Below are positions 36,522 through 48,613 of a DNA stretch of 64,000 bases, piece by piece. The DNA is from Bugulina stolonifera (taxonomy: Eukaryota > Bryozoa > Gymnolaemata > Cheilostomatida > Bugulidae): contig OW285194.1 of NCBI GenBank assembly GCA_935421135.1, positions 15,585,376-15,649,375 on the forward strand, written 5' to 3'. The position numbers and the translations under genes were made by a program. The notes below the pieces were generated by a model that was not told the origin of the DNA, ran no database searches, and saw nothing but the letters and a program-made list of their open reading frames with translations. Position 1 is the first letter of the stretch. Every line of letters begins with the position of its first letter.

Positions 36522-39500
36522 TCAACAAATGGAGGCAAACTCGTTGCTAGCTTGTCCAGATCTGAGGTCTATGTAGATGGCCTGACATCTGCCACAGAAG
36601 GACATGAAGCACATAATGTTGGGGTTGTTACAGCCAGCACAGGGATCAAATGGACACGATTCGTACGGTGAATCTACTGGACATCCGCTTAGCTGGTTTA
36701 GCCCAGGCACCTGCTGATTGAACAAAGAGTAGGGGGATTGTGGGTTAGAGTTTATGTGGTTGTTAGCTTCCTCTAGGTCCTCAGTCAACTTGTTGTTGAT
36801 TGGTGGTAAGTTTGGATACTGAGGTATCACATTGCTTATCTCTTTACTGGCCAGTTCGCTGGACCCTGCAGGAGAGAAGAACACCATGAGATACAAACAG
36901 ACTACAGGATGTCATGTAGTGTATACTCACTGAATTAGCATTAGTTTCTAATATTATTAAAACATTGATCTCTCTGCCTACCTTGATCACTCTATCCATA
37001 AAGGACAATAAATGGACAGGTTGGACACTGAACAAAGCACTAATATAGTGACTTACCTATAATGGAACTGCTGCTGTCAGTAGCCTTACGCTGACCTCGC
37101 TCCTTCCTGTCTCTCTTTTTTTCCTGCCTACTGTAGCACGACCTCTTGCACTCCTTCTTGCTGCTAAAACTGTTGCCACTGATCTCTGCACAACCCCAGA
37201 ACTTTCGGCACATTCCTCTCTTCTCATCATAATAGTACCTCTTAGATAGCTTCTCACACATGAACGTCAGTTTGGGTTTCGGCAGAAGGCAAATGTCATC
37301 AGCTACAAGTGAAAGTAGAGATCATTGTAGCACACAGAAGGAAGGAGACATCAATATTAGGCTATATAACCCTCTTACTAGTTACTTTTAATATGAAGCT
37401 TGATGAACTTTTATTCGTACAATATGATGTACCTAGTTTTGCTAAAATAGTGTAAGTAGTATACCTGCACTGCACATGTATAATTATAATATAAAAATGT
37501 AAACTTTTGGTTAGAAGTTGCCTTACCTTTACAAACAGCTGTAAAGTGACACTGGTCAAACAGACATTCCTTCTTAGGTTCACATTTCATACCTCCAAAA
37601 CACTCGACTCCCTACAGGAAACAAGGGGAAACAACTCTTAATGGTACGTTCAGTTTACACTTCATAGTCTGGGGAAGTGGATTGATAGACTAAATATTGT
37701 GATTGCACTGAATTAGTTTAAGGGGAGGTGACCTCCAAGAGTATTATTATTATTGTCACCTTTGCAAAGTTGTGTTCACCTTTTAAAGTAAATTATTGAC
37801 AGATGAATTCCCACACTTTGTGTATTTACCGAATACGTTGGCACACAGTACCCTGCTGCTAGCATAACACATCTTTTAGTGCAATTTACAAACTCTTAGT
37901 GACGAAAAGCAAAAACTAACAAAGAACAACAAATTATGATCGATTTGCAATCACAGTCGAGTGTTAAATTAAATTATGCCGATGACAAGGAACTATCCGA
38001 TTGTGTCCTTAATAACTCAAATCACATCAGTCTTTCTTCACTGTCAGTCAATTACAACACATTGCTTAGCCGTCTGCCATATTAACTAGTGGCAACATTC
38101 CAACATTTAGTGCCATACTAGTTGCTCATAGAGACCTCATTGACTTACCTTACAAGGGTCTTTACATTTGCAGAGCTCATTGCCTTCAATGTCGGCTTCA
38201 AAGCCATATGGGCATGATTTGTGACAAGCTGTGATATCATTCTCATTCTCTTTCTGGCTTGGCCACCATTGTGTGTAACCTTGATCTGCTTGGTAAGGTT
38301 GGATAACTCCTAAAAAATAAAATGCACCGTACATGTACATGTAGGTGGCATACTATTTCCAGTACAAATAATAGATGTATAGAAATAGATTTAAATACAA
38401 TTTCAGGCACTTTTCTCAACACAACAAAATAGTGATTGTGTGACTTTTGACTGACGTTGCGTTACTCTTGGTTAATTAGAAGGAATTTGCGTCTGCTAAT
38501 TAGGAAATACTGATGATTTGGTTAACTGGATAAGTTTAATTGAAAGTAATATATTTGACCTTTGTATTCTTTTCTTCTGTAGTTGCGTTATATAATACTA
38601 CCCAAATGTCAGGAGCTATTTTCATTACATGTTCCGTTTTATTTATAATTACAACAGTGTAGTAGCGTCTAAAAATGGCAAATAGATACGCAGACGAGTC
38701 TATTGAGCATACACCCTTTACACAGGAAGAGAGTGAAATAGATATGAAATATTTCTGCCACACCTTAAGATAGCTTCATACATAATTACAACAATGTAAT
38801 GCAATGCGTTTCTACAATATGGATAAATTCTAGTTTCCCAATCATAATAATTATACACATAGAGTGTATCTGTCTCAACATACTCAGGTCCTACACACCT
38901 TCATTTTACTATCACTGTCCATACTATGACGTACTGACTACCATAACTAAGAGCAGGTCCAGAAAATGACGCAGGTAAACCCTCTACTATGCAGGTAATA
39001 AGCCCAATTCTCATTGGCATGCGGCTAATACATACTATTTACTCCGTCATATGATATAACCTACTGTTGATAATTAGACACCTTTCAATGAATATTAACT
39101 AATAAATGTCTAATGGAATGTAAGGGGAGGTGAATTCTTTAGCAATGTTGTTTACTGTTAACTGATTGAAAGCAAGCAACTACTTATTAGCTAATAGTGT
39201 TATTGACTACCATTTATGTTTTGCGTCAAACATTCTAATAGTGCTGGAATGTTGCTGACCCTATCGAGCCCCATAGCACTCAGCAGGTGCTGATATTGAC
39301 CTGTGAATTGGTGCCTAATTACATCGTTACTTTTTATTTCAAATCATTTCAATTAAAATTTGTTTTGTGTTTAACTGTAATTATAGTATGTTTCACATTA
39401 CTATGTGTACATTCACACACCATCAACATGTTGTTTTTTCACGTCAACGAATAAACTCTGAAGTAAAATATTTTTGTTGCTGGGTGGGCGAGCTCAACAC

Positions 39501-40566
39501 CTGCGCTGTATAATCGGTAGCGGTGTTAGTGGCAGCGTGCCATTGCATCTGGGTGGTACATGTATAATAGGTGTATGCCGCTAGTGTGGTCTCATGGCTT
39601 ACCTGGTCTAGAGAAGGGTGATTTTGATTTAGACGACTTCTTTTGTGCTGGAGGTAGGGAAGTCGTTAGTGAGTTCTGGACAATGACTTGGAATGAATTT
39701 GGGATCAATCTGATTGGTTGAGACTTCTGTGCTGAGGGAATGTGAGATGGAGATGCACTGCTGACCTAAAACGTAAAATGTTTGATACATCAGAACTGAG
39801 AATAAGCAGAAATTTTTGTAAACATGTTTTTGTTGGCTTGCTGTTAGCCAAGTTGACACAGGTTCTACTTCTACCTGCTATTCCTTTAGGATTTGTTACC
39901 TGCAATGGCTGAATAAGTTATTTTACATGTATTATAATATAATGTATTCAAGGGAGTCATCTGGAATGGATTTTATGGAGTTGATCTATATCTGAAATGA
40001 ATTAGCTGCTATATGTACTGCTCTCTATGATAAATCTATTGAAAACACATTCCTTACTTTGATGGCCTATTCAACTGGGTCAGAAATAAATTTAAATTAA
40101 TTTGATTCTGTCCCCTAGATGGGACAACAGTCGATATGAAATCAAGTGATATGTGAGAACAACTCCCAATTATTCTATTTATCTAACATAAAGTAACAGG
40201 TTTGTTTACTGTGATGAAAGTGCCTTTTAAATCTGTAGAAAAAAGGTGATTAGTATTTATGATGTACATGTAAGTCCACCTATAATAATATGTATATATA
40301 TTACTGTATGTATTGTATAATAATACGTATATATATTACTGTATGTATTGTATAGTAATATGTATATATATTACTGTATGTATTGTATAGTAATATGTAT
40401 ATATATTACTCATGTATTGTGTATAACATGACGCATAACTTTGGCAAATAGCATTAGAGTACACGAGACTTACCATTAATATCAATGCTAGTAGGAGGGT
40501 GTTTGTAAGATGATTACTATATTTCTGATGTCTATGTAGGTGAAGTGATGGAATATATGTCCTCAT
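36522..40566 (-). CDS. Secreted cysteine-rich protein with antistasin-like and Kunitz-like domains
   Basis: Probable secreted protease inhibitor or matrix protein. Exons in transcript order: 40566-40474, 39765-39603, 38309-38149, 37611-37527, 37302-37057, 36865-36522; they join in frame to 363 residues. A signal-like hydrophobic stretch (TLLLALILM) sits near residues 23-31. After a Ser/Pro-rich segment comes an antistasin-like block (CHKSCPYGFEADIEG then CKCKDPC), a short Cys segment (VECFGGMKC then CLFDQC), and a Kunitz-like domain (residues about 168-225; MCEKLSKRYYYDEKRGMC then KFWGC and KECKRSC). Kunitz cysteine spacing is off: C3-C4 has 5 residues rather than 7, and the usual GG before C4 is missing. 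A basic KKRDRKERGQRK follows, then a linker and a C-terminal eight-Cys-like module with FCGRCQAIY. Inhibitory activity is not certain. Confidence 0.82.
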
Positions 40567-43366
40567 TTTGATTGGATGGCTGACTGTCTATATGTATGCA
40601 AATGACTCCCTTTAGATCTGTACAGTATTAAATCGGCAATTACTGACTTCACTTGTTTACTGCTTAGATGTAAGTTGTGTTCTGATGTTGTTGCTACTGC
40701 TCTGCTCCTTATATACCATCCCACAGCTTAGCCTAATTCTGTTATAAGGAGTAGGGGGTCACAGTACGCTGCCCTGTCTATTTTTATTATGCTTGTGTAA
40801 GAATTGCAACAGCAACAATTTTGATTGTTGAGTTTCTTTATGCCTCAGACTCAACTGTAAACTCCCAAGTATTTGCTGTCTTTGGTCTTTATTAGGGCTA
40901 GAGGGAGCAGGTTTGCATGTGTAGCAAAATATAGTAAATAGTACATTGCTTCCAACATATTAGAAATCACATAGTTTTACACATTAATATTACGTTCATG
41001 CTGTTGATACGCATAATTTTACAATTTATATAAAATATATTATGAGTAACGTTTTACACTTGCACTGACAATACAATAGGCAGTGATAGCTAATATTTGA
41101 GACATTACAGTAGCGAAGGGAGAGTGAGTCAACAGTCAGCACATTGGCCTGAGGGCTAACATCGTCATGTAACATGCCATCATGAAATACAGCACATACA
41201 TGTACATGCAACTAATAAAAAAATTATATATAATTATTGTAATATAGACATACAAACCAGGATGAGTAGTAAATGTGGGTTTAAACAGGTAATTATTTTG
41301 TGATGACATCCTGTAAGTAAGAAAGGTGAATCCTCTCTCTAATTTCTATATCCGGATACTAATAAGTCATAGGGGAGCCGTTACAGCGCCACAGCCATAT
41401 TCTAACAGCTCTTAAGTCGACCAAAATATGATATATCTGTCTGTCAGGGATACTAACTGTGCGTTCAAAAATAAACTAATTATTAAGTAATTATTATGTT
41501 GTATGTAATTTTCAGAAAGTTTCCTAACATTGGCCTAGTTTACATCAGAATTATCTGTAGGCCTACAGTGCTGACGTAGAGAAAGGGAGATCCGCTTGTC
41601 AGCACCTCAATAATAATAAAATGGAATATAGAATAAATGTTATTTGTTAACTAGAAAGGTGGTGGTTGCTGGTATTGAATACATGAGCTTGTAATTTCTA
41701 GTCATAGACTAGACCTGACTACTGTTGGGTTAGAAATTCAGTTAGAACTTTTATTTGCCAGAAAACACACTGAAATACAAGTTGTAGACATACACAGAGA
41801 GATACAAGTTGTAGACATACACAGAGAGATAAAAGTTGTAGACATACACACAGAGATACAAGTTGTAGACATACACACAGAGATACAAGTCGCAGACAGT
41901 GACGTAGTGTTGCAGTATTAATTATGGTCTAGCCAAATCTGTGATTATTTTTAGAAATTTTTGTGAGTTTTGCTCTGATTGCAGACAGAAATCTATAATT
42001 CTATAGACTGCTGGCTGCTGCTGATACTTTAAGTACATTACTAGGGTGTCAAGTGTGTCTGGAGGCATTCTAGGGGTGATATGTTACATGGACAAATGTA
42101 CAGTGTATACATTTACTATTTAGAGAAAGTGTGTAATATACTAATAGATGTGTATTATTATTAGCTTATGTCTACTTGAAGTTGAACCTCTGTTTCTTCC
42201 TTGCATCCACCAGACCAAAGTGGTACAATTGTGTTATTGTACCACTTTGCACCAGACCTCTCAAACTAAAATCTGCATGAAGCTATGGCAAGTACATGTA
42301 GATTATGGAGAGAACACAGGCTATAAACAGTTATCCATAAGGACAAGCCTAGCTCTCATTTACACACACACCCTACTTCTCAAAACCACTGTAGCAACAA
42401 CATAGGAGAAGAGAGCATGTATTTATAACACAAGTACATACCCTGCACTAGGTTAGCCACCCTGCACCCCACCATTGATCAATACACATTAAGCTACAAT
42501 GTAGCCATGTAATGCCGATGTGTCTGCGTAATCAAATTGACTTTTCTCAGCTATTTTAGGTTTTCCGGGAGCTCAAGGTTGCTTTTTCATACGGAATGTA
42601 ATAGACATACTGCAGATGAACTATATAATATAATGTATCTTGGTGGTCTATCCTGTGAGGTTGAAGGCAGACATATTGATTGGAGTGACCTCTGTCCCAT
42701 CTTATGACAGAGCAAACAGCTTCACATCCTGGGAGGGGGTTTGATGGTGTACCTAAAAGAAATTAGGCCTACATTGCATACTTGCCATGTTACAGGGTCA
42801 CTGATGATGTCAGCATACCCTGTGTAGACTGGAGGACTGCAGGTAAAACTGGTAGAGGCCGAACGCTCTCAAAGTATGAGTCTGGCTTCATTTGTGAGAC
42901 ACATGAAGTGACATCTACCCCCCACACAGAACTGGACCAACCTTGTTCAATGGATTCCTATGCCCACCAAACTCTGGAATTGAATGTCAAAGTACTTCCT
43001 ATTTTTTCCAACAGCTCATAGATATTAGCCTAATTTCATAGTTTAGTGGGGAGTGAAATTAGGCTAGGAATGAAGCATGTCAGAGGAAACATGTAAACTA
43101 CGTAAATAGACATTTTACAAACTCACTGCTACTATTAATATAACAAAGAGATGATTATGTGTGATGAATGAGTAGTATTTGTTCAACTATTGGAGGTATT
43201 TGTGTAACACTGCAGGAATGTGCCACTAATTTAATTACACTACTTAGTGCAACATCAGGAAGGTTGTACACAGGTACATGTAGTAAGGGGGTAGGAAGGA
43301 TTGGGCAGGTCATGCAAACGAATTAGGGTATACTTAAAAAAATGCTTTATAAATAATATTGCTTAC

Positions 43367-43475
43367 CATAAAAATGTTAACACCAGCCTGCAACCTATCA
43401 CCTAATTTGGAGGAAATAGAAGTTTTTCGAAAAAGTGGTAGCAGCTGTTCAAAATCTGGTGACTTAGCAGCCTTG
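43367..43475 (-). pseudogene. Exon-like fragment with an inverted copy at 46.1 kb
   Basis: On the minus strand, after a possible acceptor (atcacaag), a frame reads AAKSPDFEQLLPLFRKTSI then SSKLGDRLQAGVNIFM and ends at ATG then gtaagc, a good donor. A diverged inverted copy (RLGDRLQVGVYSFM, same donor) sits at 46078-46121 on plus. The paired protein similarity and splice donor suggest a real exon family, but no complete gene is seen and I do not recognise it. Confidence 0.4.
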
Positions 43476-44059
43476 TGATAGAGACATCCATTATAATGTA
43501 ACTGTATTGTGGCTATATAATCCCTTCTTCCTAGTGGTTTCCAAGACAATATATCCTACTGTGTTTATTTCAGTAGACTGTTTCAAGGTAGATACATGTA
43601 CATCATACTATATAAGCAAGTGTAATTTGTTGAGAAGGGTAGATGCATACTTGTCAAATCTCCAGATTTAGCAGGATACTCCAGATTTTGAAACTCTGCT
43701 CCCACTTTGCTAAAAACACCCTATTTCCTCCAGATCTTCACTAAAAATATAGCTTCTGGCATAAAAGCTAATCAATCCAAAAGCAATGCAAAGCAATGGT
43801 GTTTCATAACCCAAGTTACTAAAAAGATCATTCAGAACACTTGATATGGTGGGATATTTCTGCGGCTCATGGATCATGATGATAGAAAGTACATTATTAA
43901 GAGTGTACGCTAAGATCAGGGATAGTAATAGGTTACAAGTAAGGTGGGCGGTGGCACTATATATGTTACTAGTACAAGCTTATGATTATTAGATAGACTT
44001 GAAGATGTCCACTACTGATATTATATAATGTCATGTAAACTCTTGGCTCATACCCTCAG

Positions 44060-44142
44060 GCCTGCCTAGTGGATGCAATGAGCCGATTACAGTATTGCCG
44101 AATGCTGCCAGACGTGCACAATTTTGTACAGGAAGTCGAAAG
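44060..44142 (+). pseudogene. Exon-like fragment, unknown family
   Basis: After a possible acceptor (cctcag) a frame reads ACLVDAMSRLQYCRMLPDV then HNFVQEVER with a donor-like gtataa. A nearby frame at 44290 begins YEQLLNLLKLA after ttcag, similar to EQLLPLFRK of the 43.4-kb fragment. They may belong to one degraded or unrecognised gene. Confidence 0.35.
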
Positions 44143-44224
44143 GTATAACTAGTCTCCAAATACAGCACAGACCTCTAGCTGGTACTGACTGTAATACTTA
44201 GTCACTGCAAATAAGATATTCTGT

Positions 44225-44335
44225 AGCTCATGAGAGGAAGGGGCTGAATGATCATGATGTTAGAAAGTACAGTTCATATATCTTCAGTATGAGCAGCTGC
44301 TCAATCTACTGAAACTAGCTATCATTACTTAGAAA
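44225..44335. repeat. Duplicated segment, second copy at 45888-45985
   Basis: About 100 bases containing gatgttagaaagtacagttc and cagctgctcaatctactgaaa recur in direct orientation at 45888-45985, with a shorter relative near 43875. This indicates a local segmental duplication or a dispersed element. Confidence 0.8.
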
Positions 44336-44339
44336 AATA

Positions 44340-44540
44340 GTGTTGTACTGTGCTATATACTATGCTGTGTACTGTGCCGTGTACTGTGCTATATACTGTG
44401 CTATATACTGTGCCGTGTACTGTGCCGTGTACTGTGTCGTGTACTGTGCCGTGTACTGTGCCGTGTACTGTGCCGTTTACTGTGCTGTATACTGTGCCGT
44501 GCACTGTGCCGTGTACTGTGTCATACTGTGTCATACTGTG
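44340..44540. repeat. 12-bp minisatellite (tactgtgccgtg)n
   Basis: About 16 copies of tactgtgccgtg with ctatac variants. Open in several frames on both strands; not coding. Confidence 0.93.
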
Positions 44541-45418
44541 TCATACTATACTAACTGTAACTGAGTCATATTATATCTTTAGGCCTAAGTGACAATCTAC
44601 CCAGCTATTTTCTGTGGTGCTCCAAGCCTGAATGAAAGGAAATGAATGATGGACCTGAAGTGTCTGAAGAGGAGGACTGGGAGAACTGTCATGTGGTCCT
44701 GCAATCAAAAGAGCATCTAAGTCTATTTCTCTTTGATGCTCTTTTCATCAAAGGAATTACCTATCTATTATATAAAAAGTAGCCCTTAATTTTTTGTTTT
44801 ATCATCCGATGATGGTGGTAGGACAAGTATAGAACTTTAGGAATATAATGAAAAAAGCAATACAAAATGCTCTTGTTTTATTAATATTAGTTATGGTGTC
44901 CTGTGGCATAAATGTGGAGACATATTTTTTGTAGATATGAAGGTATTTTATAGCATCTGTGTTCATGGGCACTCATATACACATGACTTTGCAGCTATTG
45001 ATCATAATTAGAAGTTGCCCTCCCTCTATTTATTTACCTCTTGCTATGGTATAATTGTACTTAGCATTACTATCTTTATGTAACATACCGTGTATAGGTG
45101 TATAGATTTATTCCCAATAGTTACTTCCTGTGATATTGTTATGTAAAAGACTAGATAAAATGCTAAATAGAAATAAACAAGAAAGATTTTTGATATTTTA
45201 TGCCATTTTTACATAATTTATATTAAAATTAAAGCACAATAAAACTGTATATTGCACAAAAAGTTATAGCCAGGTTATTTAACATTATTATGGTGATAGA
45301 GTATCCACTGGAGCCATTGTACATGTAATATTACAGTAAATTAAATAAAGCCTCACAATGTAGACTAAGGTCCATTAAATAGAAAATAATAGTTGTGAAT
45401 GGGCGCTGTAAGTTTGAA

Positions 45419-45725
45419 ACACAGTCTAGGCTTTATTTAATCCTCAACAAATTTTCAAGGAGGCTATGATGTCCAAAATATTGGTTGGAAAGGGGGGGTG
45501 TAGCCTGGCATTTGGATCACAGTCTACAATTGCCCCAGAAGCATGACTTTTACATTAAAATACACAGCAGTTATTTATTTTTATGTCAAAATCATGCTTC
45601 TGGGGACAATTGTAGACTGTGATCCAAATGCCAGACTATACCCCCCCCCCCCTTTCCAACCAATATGTGGATATCATAGCCTCCTTGAAAATTTGTTGAG
45701 GCTTTTAAATAAAGCCTAGACTGTG
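45419..45725. repeat. 307-bp near-perfect palindrome
   Basis: Left arm begins acacagtctaggctttattt and runs to about 45550; the right arm (about 45590-45725) is its reverse complement with few mismatches, including a run of G on the left and C on the right. A third partial copy of the arm (gaggctatgatatcaaaata) is at about 45815. This has the form of a foldback transposon or inverted duplication. Confidence 0.9.
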
Positions 45726-46674
45726 TACTACTTTGGAGGCCCCTATAGGGACACAGTAACAAGATTTGAAACCATTTGAAACACACTCTAAGTTATATCT
45801 ACAAATTTTCATGGAGGCTATGATATCAAAATATTGGTTGAAAAGGGGTGTCCAGTGGGGTGCCCAATGTGCCTGGGTTCTACTCTGATCCGTGATGTTA
45901 GAAAGTACAGTTCGTATCTCTTTAACATGAGGCAGCTGCTCAATCTACTGAAACCAGCTACCAGTGGGTATTAGAAAGATTATTAGTATTGTACTGTTCC
46001 ATACTGCGTCATATTATAATTGTAACTGTGCCGAACTGGGACATACTATTATAATTCTTTATGCCTACAGTATATGAGATTAGGTGATAGGTTGCAGGTT
46101 GGTGTTTATAGTTTTATGGTAAGCAACAGCAAAGCAATATTATAAAGATTTGGGTTTGACAGTTTTGTTTACATGTGTTATCGCTGTTTCACCAACCCTT
46201 TAGAGCAGCTGCAGTAACTTGACTAATATGGATAGACGTAGTGTATGTACATTTATTTCCATATCCACCCTTTTGAGTCAATCACACTGCCCTGGATGAC
46301 ATCACAAAGTGGTGAGAGTGTAACATTAGATGTACTAGTAAGAGTAAATAGCCTCAGCATCAGGTTTAGTTTATCAAACAAACAGAAACACAGTCTAATG
46401 ATATGCTACCAATAATCATGTGTTTATTCAAAGTTTGCAGTCAAAGCTTGTACAACAAATAATAACTCACCAAAAATTCTAAATATTCATGAGTGTGAAA
46501 AGAATTTTTATGAGAAGAATAATAACTGGTTATACTGACCCTGTCTACAAACATAAGGGTGCAGTTTAACTGAGTAGATATTGACTTAAACCAGGGGGTT
46601 GTCTGATGACTGGCTAGCATTCAGTGTGAATAGACATGAGTCAGTGAGTAGATCGAGTATTCAAGTGTAAGAGT

Positions 46675-48140
46675 TTACCAGTGTATTCTGTTGTACTGTC
46701 AAGTACCACAGTCATCTTTGTCTAGTCAGTAGTTAAAGTACCACAGTCATCTTTGTCTAGTCAGTAGTTAAAGTACCACAGTCATCTTTGTCTAGTCAGT
46801 AGTTAAAGTACCACAGTCATCTTTGTCTAGTCAGTAGTTAAAGTACCACAGTCATCTTTGTCTAGTCAGTAGTTAAAGTACCACAGTCATCTTTGTCAAG
46901 TCAGTAGTTAAAGTACCACAGTCATCTTTGTCTAGTCAGTAGTTAAAGTACCCCAGTCATCTTTGTCAAGTCAGTAGTTAAAGTACCACAGTCATCTTTG
47001 TCTAGTCAGTAGTTAAAGTACCCCAGTCATCTTTGTCTAGTCAGTAGTTAAAGTACCACAGTCATCTTTGTCTAGTCAGTAGTTAAAGTACCACAGTCAT
47101 CTTTGTCTAGTCAGTAGTTAAAGTACCACAGTCATCTTTGTCTAGTCAGTAGTTAAAGTACCACAGTCATCTTTGTCAAGTCAGTAGTTAAAGTACCACA
47201 GTCATCTTTGTCTAGTCAGTAGTTAAAGTACCACAGTCATCTTTGTCTAGTCAGTAGTTAAAGTACCACAGTCATCTTTGTCTAGTCAGTAGTTAAAGTA
47301 CCACAGTCATGTTTGTCTAGTCAGTAGTTAAAGTACCACAGTCATCTTTGTCTAGTCAGTAGTTAAAGTACCACAGTCATCTTTGTCAAGTCAGTAGTTA
47401 AAGTACCACAGTCATCTTTGTTTAGTCAGTAGTTAAAGTACCACAGTCATCTTTGTCTAGTCAGTAGTTGAAGTACCACAGTCATCTTTGTCAAGTCAGT
47501 AGTTAAAGTACCACAGTCATCTTTGTCAAGTCAGTGGTTAAAGTACCACAGTCATCTTTGTCAAGTCAGCAGTTAAAGTACCACAGTCATCTTTGTCAAG
47601 TCAGTAGTTAAAGTACCACAGTCATCTTTGTCAAGTCAGCAGTTAAAGTACCCCAGTCATCTTTGTCTAGTCAGTAGTTAAAGTACCACAGTCATCTTTG
47701 TTTAGTCAGTAGTTAAAGTACCACAGTCATCTTTGTCAAGTCAGTGGTTAAAGTACCACAGTCATCTTTGTCAAGTCAGCAGTTAAAGTACCCCAGTCAT
47801 CTTTGTCTAGTCAGTAGTTAAAGTACCACAGTCATCTTTGTCTAGTCAGTAGTTAAAGTACCCCAGTCATCTTTGTCTAGTCAGTAGTTAAAGTACCAAA
47901 GTCATCTTTGTCTAGTCAGTGGTTAAAGTACCACAGTCATCTTTGTCTAGTCAGTAGTTGAAGTACCACAGTCATCTTTGTCAAGTCAGCAGTTAAAGTA
48001 CCACAGTCATCTTTGTCAAGTCAGCAGTTAAAGTACCCCAGTCATCTTTGTCTAGTCAGTAGTTAAAGTACCACAGTCATCTTTGTCTAGTCAGTAGTTA
48101 AAGTACCAAAGTCATCTTTGTTTAGTCAGTAGTTAAAAGT
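46675..48140. repeat. 35-bp minisatellite, about 41 copies
   Basis: About 1.45 kb of a 35-bp unit containing agttaaagtaccacagtcat. Point variants recur (tctag/tcaag, accac/acccc, agtagt/agcagt), and blocks of variant order repeat, pointing to recent unequal exchange. It lies between the accessory stretch and the 3' end of PRPF39. Confidence 0.97.
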
Positions 48141-48613
48141 GTCAGCTCTGTGCTGTCCAGTCAGCAATTAAAGTACCACAGTAGTGTTATCAAGTCTGCA
48201 ATTAGAGTACCAGAGTGGTGTTATCAAGTCAGCAATTAAAGTACCAGAGTGGTGTTTTCAAGCCCCTCCAAGTCACACTTATCAAGTCATACAGGCAGGA
48301 ACCTACCCTCTAGATATTGAATAGAGATGTATTACTAGCACACTGGTTATAATCACTAACATATGTACAGAAAAATTATACTAGTATAATACATGATAAA
48401 ATATCAAATACTATACACCAGGGGAGATAAAACCTACAAATAGTTGACTGCAATATAGCCCGAGTGAGACACAGACAGGTAAGGTACCGACACTTGCAGG
48501 TATATTGCAAGTGTTCACTTCTATGTGCATATAACAGGTATGTATGTAAGAAATAGTCCATGATCCATAATATATGTATAGTAATGTACAAGGAAGGCCT
48601 AGCCGTGTCTAGT

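Larger units (their letters stand above)
40567..46674. other. Accessory stretch without a firm gene
   Basis: About 6 kb with no recognisable intact gene. It holds a short tandem repeat at 41775-41890 (gatacaagttgtagacatac, five copies), exon-like fragments (43.3-46.1 kb), a microsatellite at 44340-44535 and a large palindrome (45419-45725), listed separately. Confidence 0.5.

Noticed and set aside
42782..43021. 79-codon plus-strand ORF
   Set aside because: No recognisable motif, no splice context and no partner exons; taken as chance.
46675..48140. CRISPR-like array of regularly spaced repeats
   Set aside because: Units are contiguous 35-bp tandem copies without distinct spacers, in an animal genome; it is a minisatellite.
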